A DNA stretch of 64,000 nucleotides, from the NCBI GenBank assembly GCA_024234215.1, contig JACKOQ010000002.1:434001-498000 (forward strand), given 5' to 3'. The DNA is from Pseudomonadales bacterium. Its GTDB lineage: Bacteria; Pseudomonadota; Gammaproteobacteria; Pseudomonadales; UBA5862. Shown in pieces: positions 1 through 7,756 of this stretch. Under the pieces are notes generated by a model. It was not told the origin of the DNA. It worked only from the letters and a program-made list of their open reading frames with translations, and searched no databases. The translations under genes were made by a program, and so were the position numbers. How positions within the stretch are numbered: the first letter of the stretch is position 1; each line of letters opens with the position of its first letter.

Positions 1-221
1 TTGTGGGCCTTCTCGATCTCCTGCTGGCTGCGGCGCAGCAGGTTCTGCTGCTCGGCCTGCAGGCGCAGCGCGCGCTCTTCGGCCGCGCTGACCTTGGCTT
101 CGGCCTCGGCCAGCTTCTGCTGCAATTCGACGAGCTGTTCTGCCGTGCTGGCCGGATGTGATTCTGCCATCGCTTCGCCGTGGGCGGCGTCGTCAACGGG
201 TGTCGGATCATGGTCGGACAT
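1..221 (-). CDS. grpE: Nucleotide exchange factor GrpE, N-terminal part
   Basis: This is the first 73 codons of GrpE, the nucleotide-exchange partner of the DnaK chaperone; the rest lies beyond the window's left edge. The N-terminus is acidic and unstructured (MSDHDPTP...). It is followed by a long Glu/Gln/Lys/Ala heptad stretch ending near QQEIEKAH, matching the paired-helix coiled coil that starts GrpE. It lies directly downstream of hrcA on the same strand, the usual hrcA-grpE-dnaK order. A sigma-32-like promoter at 291-318 sits just upstream. The family call rests on this coiled coil plus context, because the conserved C-terminal beta domain is not visible. Confidence 0.85.
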   Translation of the reverse strand, partial: MSDHDPTPVDDAAHGEAMAESHPASTAEQLVELQQKLAEAEAKVSAAEERALRLQAEQQNLLRRSQQEIEKAH

Positions 222-290
222 GCCAAGGGCTCCCTGAAATTTTCAAGAATACGAAAGCGCGCCATCACCCTCACGGGCGAGGCAGGGCCG

Positions 291-318
291 ATGTGGGGCT
301 ATTCTTCAGCGATTCAAG
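291..318 (-). promoter_or_regulatory. Sigma-32-type heat-shock promoter upstream of grpE
   Basis: On the minus strand, CTTGAA (318-313) is followed after 14 bases by CCCCACAT (298-291). The Escherichia coli sigma-32 consensus is CTTGAA, 13-15 bases, CCCCATnT. The -35 element lies inside the last codons of hrcA, about 70-100 bases before the grpE start, so grpE and genes beyond could be heat-induced independently of hrcA. Confidence 0.6.
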
Positions 319-1376
319 GAGGTGGAGAGCAATTGGGCCGCAGCACTGACCATCGGGATCACCTGCTGGTACGCCATGCGCAGCGGACCGATGAGGCCCA
401 GCACGCCCACCTGCCGGCCCTGGTGGCAGTAGGGCGCGGTGACCACGCTGCACCCCTGCAGTGAGTGCAGCCCCGACTCGGCACCGATGAGGAGGCGGAC
501 GCCCTCGGTGTGCAGCGAGCGGTCGAGCAGATGGAGGATCTCCTGCTTGTGCCGCAGGGTTTCAAACAGCTCGCGGGCCCGATCCAGCGTGACCAGATGC
601 TCGCTGCTGAGCAGGTTGGCTTCGCCCAGCACCAGACAGTCGGCCGATGCCTCTTCAGGCTCGGCGAAGGTTTTGCTGGCCACCTCCAGCACCGTCTCCA
701 TCAGCTGGTCCATTGCCGCGCGGTCCTGCGCCATCGTCAGCAGCAACTGATCGCGAATGTGCTGCAGCGAGCCGCCGGCGAAGTGGAGGTTGAGGTAGTT
801 GGCGGCCTGCTGCAACGTCATGGCGCTGTAGTCGCGCTCGACCCGGATCACCCGCTGCTGCACCTCGCGCTCATGCAGCACCAGAATCACCAGTACACGG
901 CGGTCGCTGAGGGGCAGGAACTCGATGCGCCGCAGATTGACATGGTTGAGCCGGGGCAGCGTGACAACACCGGCCATGCCGGTCAGGTCGGCCAGCAGCC
1001 GCGAGGTCGATTCGACCATCTCCGGGGCCGACAGCGAGCGGTCGACCTGACGCCAGAGCTGGCTGATCTCGGCGGTCGGCAGCGTCGGATGCAGCAGATG
1101 GTCGACAAAGAACCGATAGCCGCGCGCGGTCGGCACCCGGCCGGCCGAGTGGTGCGGCGAACTGAGATAGCCCCGCTCCTCCAGCCTGGCCAGCGTGTTG
1201 CGCACGGTGGCCGAACTGACGCAGAGGCCGCTTTCGCTGACCAGACTTTTCGAGCCGACTGGCTCGCCATCACGAATGAAGCGCTCGATCAGAACGCGCA
1301 GCAACAGACGCTCGCGGGTGTCGAGTGCAGGGTCTGCATTACCGTGACTTGCGACGGTGTGACGGGTGCGCACCAT
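306..1376 (-). CDS. hrcA: Heat-inducible transcription repressor HrcA
   Basis: HrcA is the cytoplasmic repressor that binds CIRCE operators of chaperone genes and is tuned by GroEL. The 356-residue product has the N-terminal winged helix (TRERLLLRVLIERFIRDGEPVGSKSL, then SSATVRNTLARLEERGYL and HHSAGRVPTARGYRFFVD). A GAF-like dimerisation domain follows, ending with the conserved LGLIGPLRMAY segment. ATG at 1376 is preferred over an upstream in-frame start at 1427 because AAGGA lies 9 bases before it. grpE follows on the same strand. No CIRCE element (TTAGCACTC-N9-GAGTGCTAA) was seen upstream of hrcA or between hrcA and grpE, so its target in this window is not visible. Confidence 0.93.
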   Translation of the reverse strand: MVRTRHTVASHGNADPALDTRERLLLRVLIERFIRDGEPVGSKSLVSESGLCVSSATVRNTLARLEERGYLSSPHHSAGRVPTARGYRFFVDHLLHPTLPTAEISQLWRQVDRSLSAPEMVESTSRLLADLTGMAGVVTLPRLNHVNLRRIEFLPLSDRRVLVILVLHEREVQQRVIRVERDYSAMTLQQAANYLNLHFAGGSLQHIRDQLLLTMAQDRAAMDQLMETVLEVASKTFAEPEEASADCLVLGEANLLSSEHLVTLDRARELFETLRHKQEILHLLDRSLHTEGVRLLIGAESGLHSLQGCSVVTAPYCHQGRQVGVLGLIGPLRMAYQQVIPMVSAAAQLLSTSLNR

Positions 1377-1444
1377 GGTCTTGGGTCCTTGATCCCTCTT
1401 ACAATCACCCCGGCGGGGCAACAGCACAGATATTCATCAACTAT

Positions 1445-3142
1445 ATGCTGACACATTTGCTGATTTCAAATTATGCCGTGGCCGAACGGCTCGAAATCGA
1501 CTTTCAGCCAGGCATGACCGTGATCACCGGCGAGACCGGTGCCGGCAAGTCGATTCTGCTCGATGCGCTGGCGCTGGCGCTCGGTGACCGTGCCGACAGC
1601 GCCTCGATCCGCGAAGGGGCCGAGCGTGCCGAGATCCACGTCGAATTCGACCTGACCCACCAGCCCGAAGTGCGCGCCTGGCTGGCCGAACAGGAGCTCG
1701 ACAACGGCGAGGCACACTGCCTGCTGCGTCGCACGCTGCTGCGCGATGGCCGCTCCCGCGCCTACCTGAATGGACAGCCGGTGCCACTCACCCTGCTGCG
1801 CGATCTGGGGCATCAGTTGATCGACATCCAGGGTCAGCATGCCCATCAACGACTGCTGCGCCGCGAAGTGCAGACCGCGCTGCTCGATGGTTACGCCATG
1901 GCCCAAGCGGAGGCGGAACAGGTGGCCGCATTCTGCCAGCGCTGGCGGCAGGTGCAGACGCAGCTTCGAGCGCGCGAGGAGGAAAATGCCGCCACGCTGG
2001 CGCGGCGCGAATTGCTGGAGTTCCAGCACACCGAACTCGAAGCGGCCCAGCCGCTGCCCGGCGAATATGCCCAGCTCGAAGCCGAGCAGCGGCTGCTGGC
2101 CAATGCCGAATCGATCCTGCAGCTGGGCCATCAGGCGCTGGGCGCGCTGCGCGGCGATGACGACGGCAACCTGCTGCAGGGGCTGCGCCGTCTGCGTCAG
2201 TTGCTGGCCGACTGGCTGCGGCAGGGCGGCACGCTGCCGATCCTGACCGAGCTGGTGGAAGGCGCCGCGATCCAGTTGGAGGAGGCCGCCACGCTGCTCG
2301 ACCGTTACCTCGACGAACTCGAGGTGGACGAAGCCCGGCTGCGTGCCGTCGACGAGCGGCTCACCACCCTGCATCGGCTGGCGCGCAAGCATCAGGTTCC
2401 GGTCGATGAACTGGCATCGCTGCTGGCGTCGCTCGATGCACAGTTGCAGCGGCTGCACTCGGTCGAGGGTGAAACCGCGCAGTTGCAGGCCGAGCTGGAG
2501 CAGATCGCGCAGGGGTATCAGACCGCCGCCACCGCCCTGGGCGACAAGCGGCGCCAGGCCGCCCCCCGCTTCGCGGCGGCGGTGACCGCCCGGCTGCGGC
2601 GGCTCAGCCTGCCCGATGCCCGCTTCGAACTGCAACTGACCGACAGCGCCAGCGACCTGCCGCGTCCAGAGGGTCAGCAGAGCGTCGAATTCCTGATCGT
2701 CACCAACCCGGGCATGCCGCCGCGACCACTCGGCAAGGTGGCTTCGGGAGGTGAGCTTTCCCGCATCGGTCTGGCGGTGCAGGTGACCGCCGCCACCACG
2801 GTCGCCACGCCCACCCTGGTGTTCGATGAGGTGGATGTCGGCATTGGCGGTGGCGTGGCCGAAGTGGTCGGCCAGGCACTGCATGAGCTGGCCGAACACG
2901 GGCAACTGCTCTGCGTGACCCATCAGCCGCAGGTGGCGGCCCAGGCCGACCACCACCTGCAGGTGGTCAAGCAGGTGATCGATGGCCGTGCCGCCACCCG
3001 GCTGGTGGAGCTGGATCGAGAGGCGCGCACCCAGGAGGTGGCGCGAATGCTGGGCGGGACACAGATCAGCGCACGGGCGCTCGAACATGCCCGCGAGCTG
3101 GTGGCCAGGGGCGCGCAGTCATCCCGGGCTGCCGAAAGTTAG
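1445..3142 (+). CDS. recN: DNA repair protein RecN
   Basis: RecN is an SMC-like ATPase that acts in recombinational repair of double-strand breaks. The 565-residue product (family about 550) starts MLTHLLISNYAVAERLEIDF. Walker A GETGAGKS is at residues 29-36. A long Gln/Glu/Ala/Leu-rich coiled coil fills the middle, and the ABC signature (ASGGELSRIGLA) and Walker B (TPTLVFDEVDVGIGGG) lie near the C-terminus. The start is the ATG that gives the canonical N-terminus; the ribosome-binding site is weak. It is divergent from hrcA. Its stop overlaps the convergent fur stop by 4 bases. Confidence 0.95.
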   Translation: MLTHLLISNYAVAERLEIDFQPGMTVITGETGAGKSILLDALALALGDRADSASIREGAERAEIHVEFDLTHQPEVRAWLAEQELDNGEAHCLLRRTLLRDGRSRAYLNGQPVPLTLLRDLGHQLIDIQGQHAHQRLLRREVQTALLDGYAMAQAEAEQVAAFCQRWRQVQTQLRAREEENAATLARRELLEFQHTELEAAQPLPGEYAQLEAEQRLLANAESILQLGHQALGALRGDDDGNLLQGLRRLRQLLADWLRQGGTLPILTELVEGAAIQLEEAATLLDRYLDELEVDEARLRAVDERLTTLHRLARKHQVPVDELASLLASLDAQLQRLHSVEGETAQLQAELEQIAQGYQTAATALGDKRRQAAPRFAAAVTARLRRLSLPDARFELQLTDSASDLPRPEGQQSVEFLIVTNPGMPPRPLGKVASGGELSRIGLAVQVTAATTVATPTLVFDEVDVGIGGGVAEVVGQALHELAEHGQLLCVTHQPQVAAQADHHLQVVKQVIDGRAATRLVELDREARTQEVARMLGGTQISARALEHARELVARGAQSSRAAES

Positions 3143-3558
3143 GGCTTGGCGCCCCGGCACTGGGGGCAGATGCCGTAGAGATAGAAGCTGTGACCAGTCA
3201 GCTCATAGCCCATCTCGGCGGAGATTTTCTCCTGCCGCGCTTCGACCACGGCATCGGAAAACTCCTCGACCCTGTCGCACTTGATGCAGACGATGTGGTC
3301 GTGGTGGTCGACATCGGAGAGTTCGAAGACCGAGTTTCCGCCCTCGAAGTGGTGGCGGATGACCAGCCCCGCCGCCTCGAACTGGGTCAGCACCCGGTAG
3401 ACCGTCGCCAGACCGACATCCTCGCCGGTCGCCAGCAGCGCCTTGTAGACATCCTCGGCGCTCATGTGCCGCCGATTCGATACTTCGAGCAGCTGCAGAA
3501 TCTTGACACGCGGCAGCGTGACCTTGAGGCCGGCGTTTCTCAGCGCCTGGTTGGACAT
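3139..3558 (-). CDS. fur: Ferric uptake regulator Fur
   Basis: Fur is the iron-responsive transcriptional repressor. The 139-residue product has the winged-helix N-terminus (LRNAGLKVTLPRVKILQLLE) and the metal-binding, dimerising C-terminus. There the HHDHIVCIKC cluster and a second CPQC pair supply the expected His/Cys ligands. It is convergent with recN and divergent from bamE, a placement common in gammaproteobacteria. The shared fur-bamE spacer (3559-3668) must carry both promoters, but I could not pick out a convincing Fur box there. Confidence 0.96.
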   Translation of the reverse strand: MSNQALRNAGLKVTLPRVKILQLLEVSNRRHMSAEDVYKALLATGEDVGLATVYRVLTQFEAAGLVIRHHFEGGNSVFELSDVDHHDHIVCIKCDRVEEFSDAVVEARQEKISAEMGYELTGHSFYLYGICPQCRGAKP

Positions 3559-3668
3559 GGTGTGATCAACCCGTGCTCGTGTAGGGGGCTTGGAATTAGG
3601 GTATGATCGCTGGCCGTGTCTGCCTGCGGTGACACCCCGCTCACCAAGATAATGGAATCGAACCCTCG

Positions 3669-4025
3669 ATGCAAAAGGTTAAGCTGCTGATTTTGGCCCT
3701 GTTTCCGTTTATTTTGTGGGGCTGTTCGAGCACGCACGACTTCCGTTTTCCGTTTGCCTACCGCATCGACATCCAGCAGGGCAACCTGGTCAAGCCCGAG
3801 GCGGTGGCCGCGCTCAAGAGCGGCATGACCACCCAGCAGGTGCGCTATCTGCTCGGCTCGCCGATGCTGACCGATCCCTTCCACCCCGACCGCTGGGACT
3901 ACTGGTACGACCTGCAGGCCGCCGATGGGCGCACCGAACGCCAGCATCTGATCCTCTACTTCACCCAGGGCAAGCTGGCGCGGGTCGAGCGCGACAACGC
4001 ACCGCCGCCGGCCAAGTCAGAGTGA
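3669..4025 (+). CDS. bamE: Outer membrane assembly lipoprotein BamE
   Basis: BamE (SmpA/OmlA) is a small lipoprotein subunit of the BAM complex that inserts beta-barrel proteins into the outer membrane. The 118-residue product has a lipoprotein signal peptide with lipobox LWGC. The mature part carries the family pattern (IDIQQGNLV, then LKSGMTTQQVRYLLGSPMLTD, FHPDRWDYWY and the LILYF strand). It is divergent from fur. Its last 9 bases overlap the convergent ratB stop. Confidence 0.95.
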   Translation: MQKVKLLILALFPFILWGCSSTHDFRFPFAYRIDIQQGNLVKPEAVAALKSGMTTQQVRYLLGSPMLTDPFHPDRWDYWYDLQAADGRTERQHLILYFTQGKLARVERDNAPPPAKSE

Positions 4026-4337
4026 GCGTCCGCGAGCGCGCTGTTTTTTCCTGATCGCGGCGCGCTGGCGCCGCCGGCTCTTGGCATCGATCCGCAATGG
4101 CCGGTAGATCTCCACCCGGTCTGCCTCTCGCAGCCGGTGCTGCGCCGGTGCTTCGATCGGCTGCGAAAAGATCCCCATTCGGCAGTGATCCAGATCGATC
4201 TCGGGAAACTCCAGCGTGATGAGCGACTGCTCGACCGCCTGCAGCGCCGTGCAGTCTTCGGCCACCTCCAGTTCGATCAGCCGCTGTCGCTGCGCCAGTG
4301 CATGGACCACCTCGACCCTGATCCTGCCCTTTGCCAT
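4017..4337 (-). CDS. ratB: RnfH/RatB family ubiquitin-fold protein
   Basis: This is a small (106 residues) UPF0125/RnfH-family protein with a beta-grasp fold (RIRVEVVHALAQRQRLIELEVAEDC, then a VEIYRPLRIDAK segment and a basic tail of Arg/Lys). The family is encoded next to RatA in many proteobacteria; its exact role is unsettled. The start is ATG at 4337, giving MAKGRIRVEVV, 14 bases after the ratA stop, so the two genes form an operon. Confidence 0.88.
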   Translation of the reverse strand: MAKGRIRVEVVHALAQRQRLIELEVAEDCTALQAVEQSLITLEFPEIDLDHCRMGIFSQPIEAPAQHRLREADRVEIYRPLRIDAKSRRRQRAAIRKKQRARGRSL

Positions 4338-4351
4338 CGCCACCTCGTGCC

Positions 4352-4795
4352 TCAGGGTCTGGCTGCGCCCAGCAGCGTGTGCGCCCGCAGGCAGATGGCA
4401 TCGACCATCTGATCGGCCACACTCTGGAACAGTTTGCCGGCGGCCAGACTGATCAGCTTGCTGGCCAGTTCGAACTCCAGATCGAGACTCACCTTGCAGC
4501 CCTGCGTCCCCAGGGCATCGAGTTGCCACTGGCCGGCGAACTGGCTGAATGGCCCCGCCTCCAGCTCCATCCGGATCGAGTGGGGGGGGTGCAGGTGATT
4601 GCGCGTGGTGAAGCTCTGCCGCAGCGGTCCCTTGGCCAGATCGAGCCGGGCCACCAGTGTGTCTGGCTCGACGCAGAGCAGTTGCGCACCGACGCAGCCC
4701 TCCATGAACTCGGGATAGCGTTCGATGTCGTTGATCAGCGCATAGAGTTTCTCGACCGGATAGGGCAGCAGGACAGTGCGGCGGATGCGGGTCAT
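4352..4795 (-). CDS. ratA: START-domain protein RatA (YfjG/PasT family)
   Basis: This is a 147-residue START/coenzyme-Q-binding-like protein (polyketide cyclase fold). In E. coli the homologue was described as a ribosome-association toxin; other work suggests a ubiquinone-binding role like Coq10. Family signals are the start MTRIRRTVLLPYPVEKLYAL, the INDIERYPEF segment, and the C-terminal helix ending FQSVADQMVDAICLRA. It is divergent from smpB with a 104-base spacer, matching the conserved ratA-smpB arrangement. Confidence 0.92.
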   Translation of the reverse strand: MTRIRRTVLLPYPVEKLYALINDIERYPEFMEGCVGAQLLCVEPDTLVARLDLAKGPLRQSFTTRNHLHPPHSIRMELEAGPFSQFAGQWQLDALGTQGCKVSLDLEFELASKLISLAAGKLFQSVADQMVDAICLRAHTLLGAARP

Positions 4796-4899
4796 CGATC
4801 AACTCTGGCCAGAGGTAAACTGCTTGAAGGGGCGACCATTTTGCGGCGCCGTTCCCGGCAGCTCAAGCATCTTCGTCGCCGTCGCCCTATAATGGCACG

Positions 4900-5382
4900 A
4901 TGAGCAAACCCGCCAAGACCGCCCCGCAGGGCGGCACCATTGCCCTCAACCGCCGCGCCCGGCACGACTACGCGCTCGAAGAGCGCTTCGAGGCCGGCAT
5001 TGCGCTGGAAGGCTGGGAGGTCAAGAGTCTGCGTGCCGGCAAGGCGCAACTGGTCGATGCCTATGTGCTGCTGAAGGAGGGCGAGGCCTTTCTGCTCGGC
5101 GCACTGATCACGCCGCTCGGTACCGCTTCGACCCACATCACGCCCGACCCCACCCGCACCCGCAAGCTGCTGCTCAACCGTCGCGAGCTGAACCAGTTGA
5201 TCGGTGCCGTCACCCAGAAGGGCTACACCTGCATCCCCACCGCGCTCTACTGGAAGGGCAACCACGTCAAGTGCGAAGTGGCCCTGGCCAAGGGCAAGAA
5301 GCTGTACGACAAGCGCGCCAGCGAAAAGGAGCGTGACTGGGCGCGGGAGAAAGAGCGGGTGCTGCGTCACACCACCCGCTGA
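4900..5382 (+). CDS. smpB: SsrA-binding protein SmpB
   Basis: SmpB is the protein partner of tmRNA in trans-translation. The 160-residue product has the beta-barrel core (YALEERFEAGIALEGWEVKSLR, LLLNRREL, IPTALYWKGNHVKCEVALAKGKK) and the basic C-terminal tail (YDKRASEKERDWAREKERV) that mimics mRNA in the decoding centre. ssrA itself follows 119 bases downstream. A TATAAT hexamer at 4888-4893 lies only 6 bases before the ATG and no clear ribosome-binding site is present, so the message may be leaderless. Confidence 0.96.
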   Translation: MSKPAKTAPQGGTIALNRRARHDYALEERFEAGIALEGWEVKSLRAGKAQLVDAYVLLKEGEAFLLGALITPLGTASTHITPDPTRTRKLLLNRRELNQLIGAVTQKGYTCIPTALYWKGNHVKCEVALAKGKKLYDKRASEKERDWAREKERVLRHTTR

Positions 5383-5457
5383 TCAGCCGCGCGGTCTCAG
5401 GCAAGGGTGGGTCTGTGCACCAAAGAGAGGAATTCGAACCACGAAACCCGAGGGCAC

Positions 5458-5486
5458 TTGAAAAAAACCGGCAACAGCCCCATTCT
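5458..5486 (+). promoter_or_regulatory. Probable sigma-70 promoter of ssrA
   Basis: TTGAAA (5458-5463) and a weak CATTCT (5481-5486) are separated by 17 bases. This would start transcription close to, or a few bases before, the mature tmRNA 5' end at 5502. The -35 is good and the -10 poor, so the assignment is tentative. Confidence 0.4.
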
Positions 5487-5501
5487 GTCAGCACACGCTA
5501 G

Positions 5502-5862
5502 GGGGGCGACTTGGCTTCGACGCCGGTTGCAAGGCCCAAGGTGCATGCCGAGAGGGTAGTGACTCTCGTAAATCAATCGCTGCAACTACTATAGTTGCCA
5601 ACGACGAAACCTACGCCCTGGCCGCTTAAGCCGGCCAGCCTTCGACCAGACTGTGCTTGTGCAGATCTGGAATTCGGAGGTCACACAATCACAAGATCGC
5701 AGCGGCGCTCGCCTGGGGCAAGGCTGTCAAAAAACTCCAGGACCATCGAAGACAACCCTGTCGGTCGGGTCGTCTTCGGTCAGATCAATAGACCAGACTA
5801 AGCATGTAGATCTGAGGGTTGAGGACTGACGGACGCGGGTTCGATTCCCGCCGCCTCCACCA
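5502..5862 (+). ncRNA. ssrA: Transfer-messenger RNA (tmRNA, SsrA)
   Basis: This 361-base RNA rescues stalled ribosomes and tags the incomplete protein. Its 5' end GGGGGCG pairs with CGCCTCC before the encoded ACCA 3' end, giving a 7-bp acceptor stem with one G-U pair. The T-arm GCGGGTTCGATTCCCGC is intact, and GACTTGGCTTCGACG follows the 5' stem as usual. The resume codon GCC is at 5597. The reading frame encodes the tag ANDETYALAA (5597-5626) with TAA at 5627-5629, one residue different from the E. coli tag. smpB lies just upstream and a strong terminator immediately downstream. Confidence 0.97.
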
Positions 5863-5869
5863 ATAATGA

Positions 5870-5899
5870 AACCCCAACCGTTCTCGGTTGGGGTTTTTT
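5870..5899 (+). terminator. Rho-independent terminator of ssrA
   Basis: A perfect 11-bp stem (AACCCCAACCG with CGGTTGGGGTT, 5870-5880 and 5885-5895) around a TTCT loop is followed by a T run, 7 bases after the tmRNA 3' end. Confidence 0.93.
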
Positions 5900-6148
5900 C
5901 TTGCCTGATCGCGCCGGTTCCCGCGTGTTGTTGGGGGGTTCCTGCAGACTGCGCCAGCCGCCCGAATTGGCCGTTCCGGGCCACATTCCACTCCTCCTGA
6001 CCATTCCTCGCTCCGACCTCGCTTCCTGAAACCGGCCCGAAGTCCGCAAGGGTCGCACTTTAAACTTATATAAATCAATTAGTTGAGTCATGACGGATCA
6101 AGCGGTTCACTGACCACCTCTGACGCAAAGCGCCAAACTGGTCACCAT

Positions 6149-6346
6149 TCAACGCGGCGATGCGCTGGTTGATACCTGCAGGCAAGATTCCTCGCATGAC
6201 TCGATGTCGACCTGCCTGTAGAGCACCCGACCGCAGAGCTTCAGGAACTTGGGTCCGATCCCCTCGCTGCGCCAGCGCTCAAGGCAGGCCTCGCTGAGAT
6301 GCCAGCGCGCGGCCAGTTGCTTTTGATTGAGGTGAACGACGTCCAT
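6149..6346 (-). CDS. AlpA/excisionase-like helix-turn-helix protein
   Basis: This is a 65-residue DNA-binding protein of the AlpA/MerR-like HTH_17 type. Residues LNQKQLAARWHLSEACLERWR form the helix-turn-helix. The GIGPKFLKLCGRVLYRQVDIE segment is the typical wing, where a hydrophobic pattern precedes RY/YR and a D-E pair. Such proteins regulate or excise prophages and integrative elements. Start ATG 6346 is preferred because GGAAGGAG sits 8 bases upstream; a longer frame from 6409 lacks such a site. It lies in the small accessory patch behind ssrA, 83 bases beyond the fic gene. No integrase was found near it. Confidence 0.75.
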   Translation of the reverse strand: MDVVHLNQKQLAARWHLSEACLERWRSEGIGPKFLKLCGRVLYRQVDIESCEESCLQVSTSASPR

Positions 6347-6429
6347 CTTGGTCTCCTTCCGAATGAGTTGGCAGGAGTCCATGAATGCGCTGCTCCGCCC
6401 ACGAGCCAACGCAATTCCAGGAAACGCAG

Positions 6430-7566
6430 CTACTCTGGCAGATCGTTCAGCTCGTAACTGGTACTGCGCCCACCCGCATCCGATTTCCGCAGCACACCCC
6501 GCGCAAGCAGGTCATTGATGTCGCGCAGGGCCGTGTCCGGTGAACACTTGGCGATGGCCGCCCACTTGCTGCTGGTGAGCTTGCCTTCGAAGCCGTCGAG
6601 CAGTCGGTTGAGCAGCTTTACCTGCCGCTCGTTCAAGGGCGTTGCCGCCCAGCGCTGCCAGAAGCGCGCCTTGGCCAATACGGCATCGAGTGTGTGGTGC
6701 GCCTGATCGACGGCGCGATGGAGGGTGTCGAGGAACCAGGCGAGCCACTCGGTGACGTCCATCGACCGCTTCTGGGTCCGCTCCAGGATGTCGTAGTACG
6801 CCTTGCGCTCCCGCTGGATCTGCGCCGACAGACTGTAGAAGCGTTGCGGGCTGCCGTCGGCGCGCGCCAGCAGCAGGTCGGAGATGGCCCTCGCGATACG
6901 TCCGTTGCCGTCGTCGAACGGGTGCAAGGTGACGAACCAGAGGTGGCCAAGACCGGCCTTGAGCAACGGCGGTTCGCTTGATGCGCTATTGAGCCAGCTC
7001 ATGAATCGGCTGGTTTCGGTCTCCAGACGACCGGCGGGCGGCGCCTCGAAATGCACGCGCTGGCGGCCGATGGGACCGGACACCACCTGCATCGGACCGC
7101 TGGCATCGTCGCGCCAGCCGCCGACCTTGATCCTGGAAAGGCCTGAGTAGCCGGCAGGAAACAGCGCTGCGTGCCAGCCGAACAGCCGCTCCCGTGACAG
7201 CGGCGCATGGCAGTTGGCGGTGGCATCCAGCACCATCTCGACCACGCCTTCGACGTGACGATCCACCGGGGCCAGCGCGCCGATGTCCACGCCCAGCCTG
7301 CGGGCGATGGATGAACGCACGGATTCGACATTGAGCTGCTCGCCCTCGATCTCGCTGGTCTTGACCACATCCTCCGTCAGCGCCGCGAGGCTCGCCTGAT
7401 CGCGCAGCGCCACGCCCACGTCGGCCAGACGGCCCATCAGGAGCCCCTGGGCACGACTGACCTCGGCCATGGGCCCAGCCAGAGCTCCCAGGTCGAAGTG
7501 CCAGTTCGGCCAGTCGCCGGCCTGCCAGATGTATGCGTAACCACCGCTATTCATGCGGATGATCAT
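6430..7566 (-). CDS. Fic family protein (DUF4172 N-terminus), probable AMP transferase
   Basis: Fic proteins transfer AMP or related groups from nucleotides onto target proteins. The 378-residue product (start at 7566) opens with the DUF4172-type segment YIWQAGDWPNWHFD. Residues 70-75, TSEIEG, fit the inhibitory (S/T)xxxE(G/N) helix. The catalytic loop HPFDDGNGRIAR is at 215-226 with the essential His and both glycines. A winged-helix-like C-terminus (LNERQVKLLNRLL, then SSKWAAIAKCSPDTALRDINDLLARGVL) could bind DNA. The presence of the inhibitory motif suggests a self-controlled enzyme. ATG 7554 is an alternative start. Its target cannot be told from sequence. Confidence 0.88.
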   Translation of the reverse strand: MIIRMNSGGYAYIWQAGDWPNWHFDLGALAGPMAEVSRAQGLLMGRLADVGVALRDQASLAALTEDVVKTSEIEGEQLNVESVRSSIARRLGVDIGALAPVDRHVEGVVEMVLDATANCHAPLSRERLFGWHAALFPAGYSGLSRIKVGGWRDDASGPMQVVSGPIGRQRVHFEAPPAGRLETETSRFMSWLNSASSEPPLLKAGLGHLWFVTLHPFDDGNGRIARAISDLLLARADGSPQRFYSLSAQIQRERKAYYDILERTQKRSMDVTEWLAWFLDTLHRAVDQAHHTLDAVLAKARFWQRWAATPLNERQVKLLNRLLDGFEGKLTSSKWAAIAKCSPDTALRDINDLLARGVLRKSDAGGRSTSYELNDLPE

Positions 7567-7593
7567 GGCCTTCAATCTCCGCATGTGCAAGGT

Positions 7594-7637
7594 ATTCGCC
7601 GCATCTTGTGCGGCGATAGAAGATGCCATTCGCCGCA
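7594..7637. repeat. Triple TGCGGCGAW motif upstream of fic
   Basis: ATTCGCCGCA occurs at 7594-7603 and 7628-7637, with the inverse TGCGGCGAT at 7609-7617. The first and second copies form a small hairpin (GCCGCA, TCTTG, TGCGGC). The cluster lies 28-71 bases upstream of the fic start and may be an operator; this is inference only. Confidence 0.4.
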
Positions 7638-7696
7638 AGACGGTCTGCGAAACCCATGCAATGGGTGTAAATGGGTGTGCCCTTGGATAGTCGTTT

Positions 7697-7723
7697 GGTG
7701 CGGGGTTCCACCCCACCACCAAA
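7697..7723 (+). other. Possible decayed ssrA 3' end (attachment-site remnant)
   Basis: GGTGCGGGGTTCCACCCC followed by ACCACCAAA resembles the tmRNA T-arm and CCA end at 5834-5862, with several mismatches. As at ssrA, it is followed within a few bases by a terminator whose T run continues into CTTGG. This fits a displaced ssrA end at the far side of an element integrated into ssrA, but the match is imperfect. Confidence 0.3.
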
Positions 7724-7728
7724 TTGAA

Positions 7729-7756
7729 GGGCTCGGACAATCTCCGGGCCCTTTTT
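7729..7756 (+). terminator. Rho-independent terminator
   Basis: An 8-bp stem (GGGCTCGG at 7729-7736 with CCGGGCCC at 7744-7751, one T-G pair) is followed by TTTTT. No gene on this strand ends just upstream, which is why it may be the original terminator of ssrA. Confidence 0.7.

Noticed and set aside
222..1444. CIRCE operator expected around hrcA
   Set aside because: No TTAGCACTC-N9-GAGTGCTAA-like inverted repeat was found upstream of hrcA or between hrcA and grpE.
5900..6148. Possible gene between the ssrA terminator and the AlpA-like gene
   Set aside because: No frame with a ribosome-binding site or motif; treated as empty spacer of the accessory patch.
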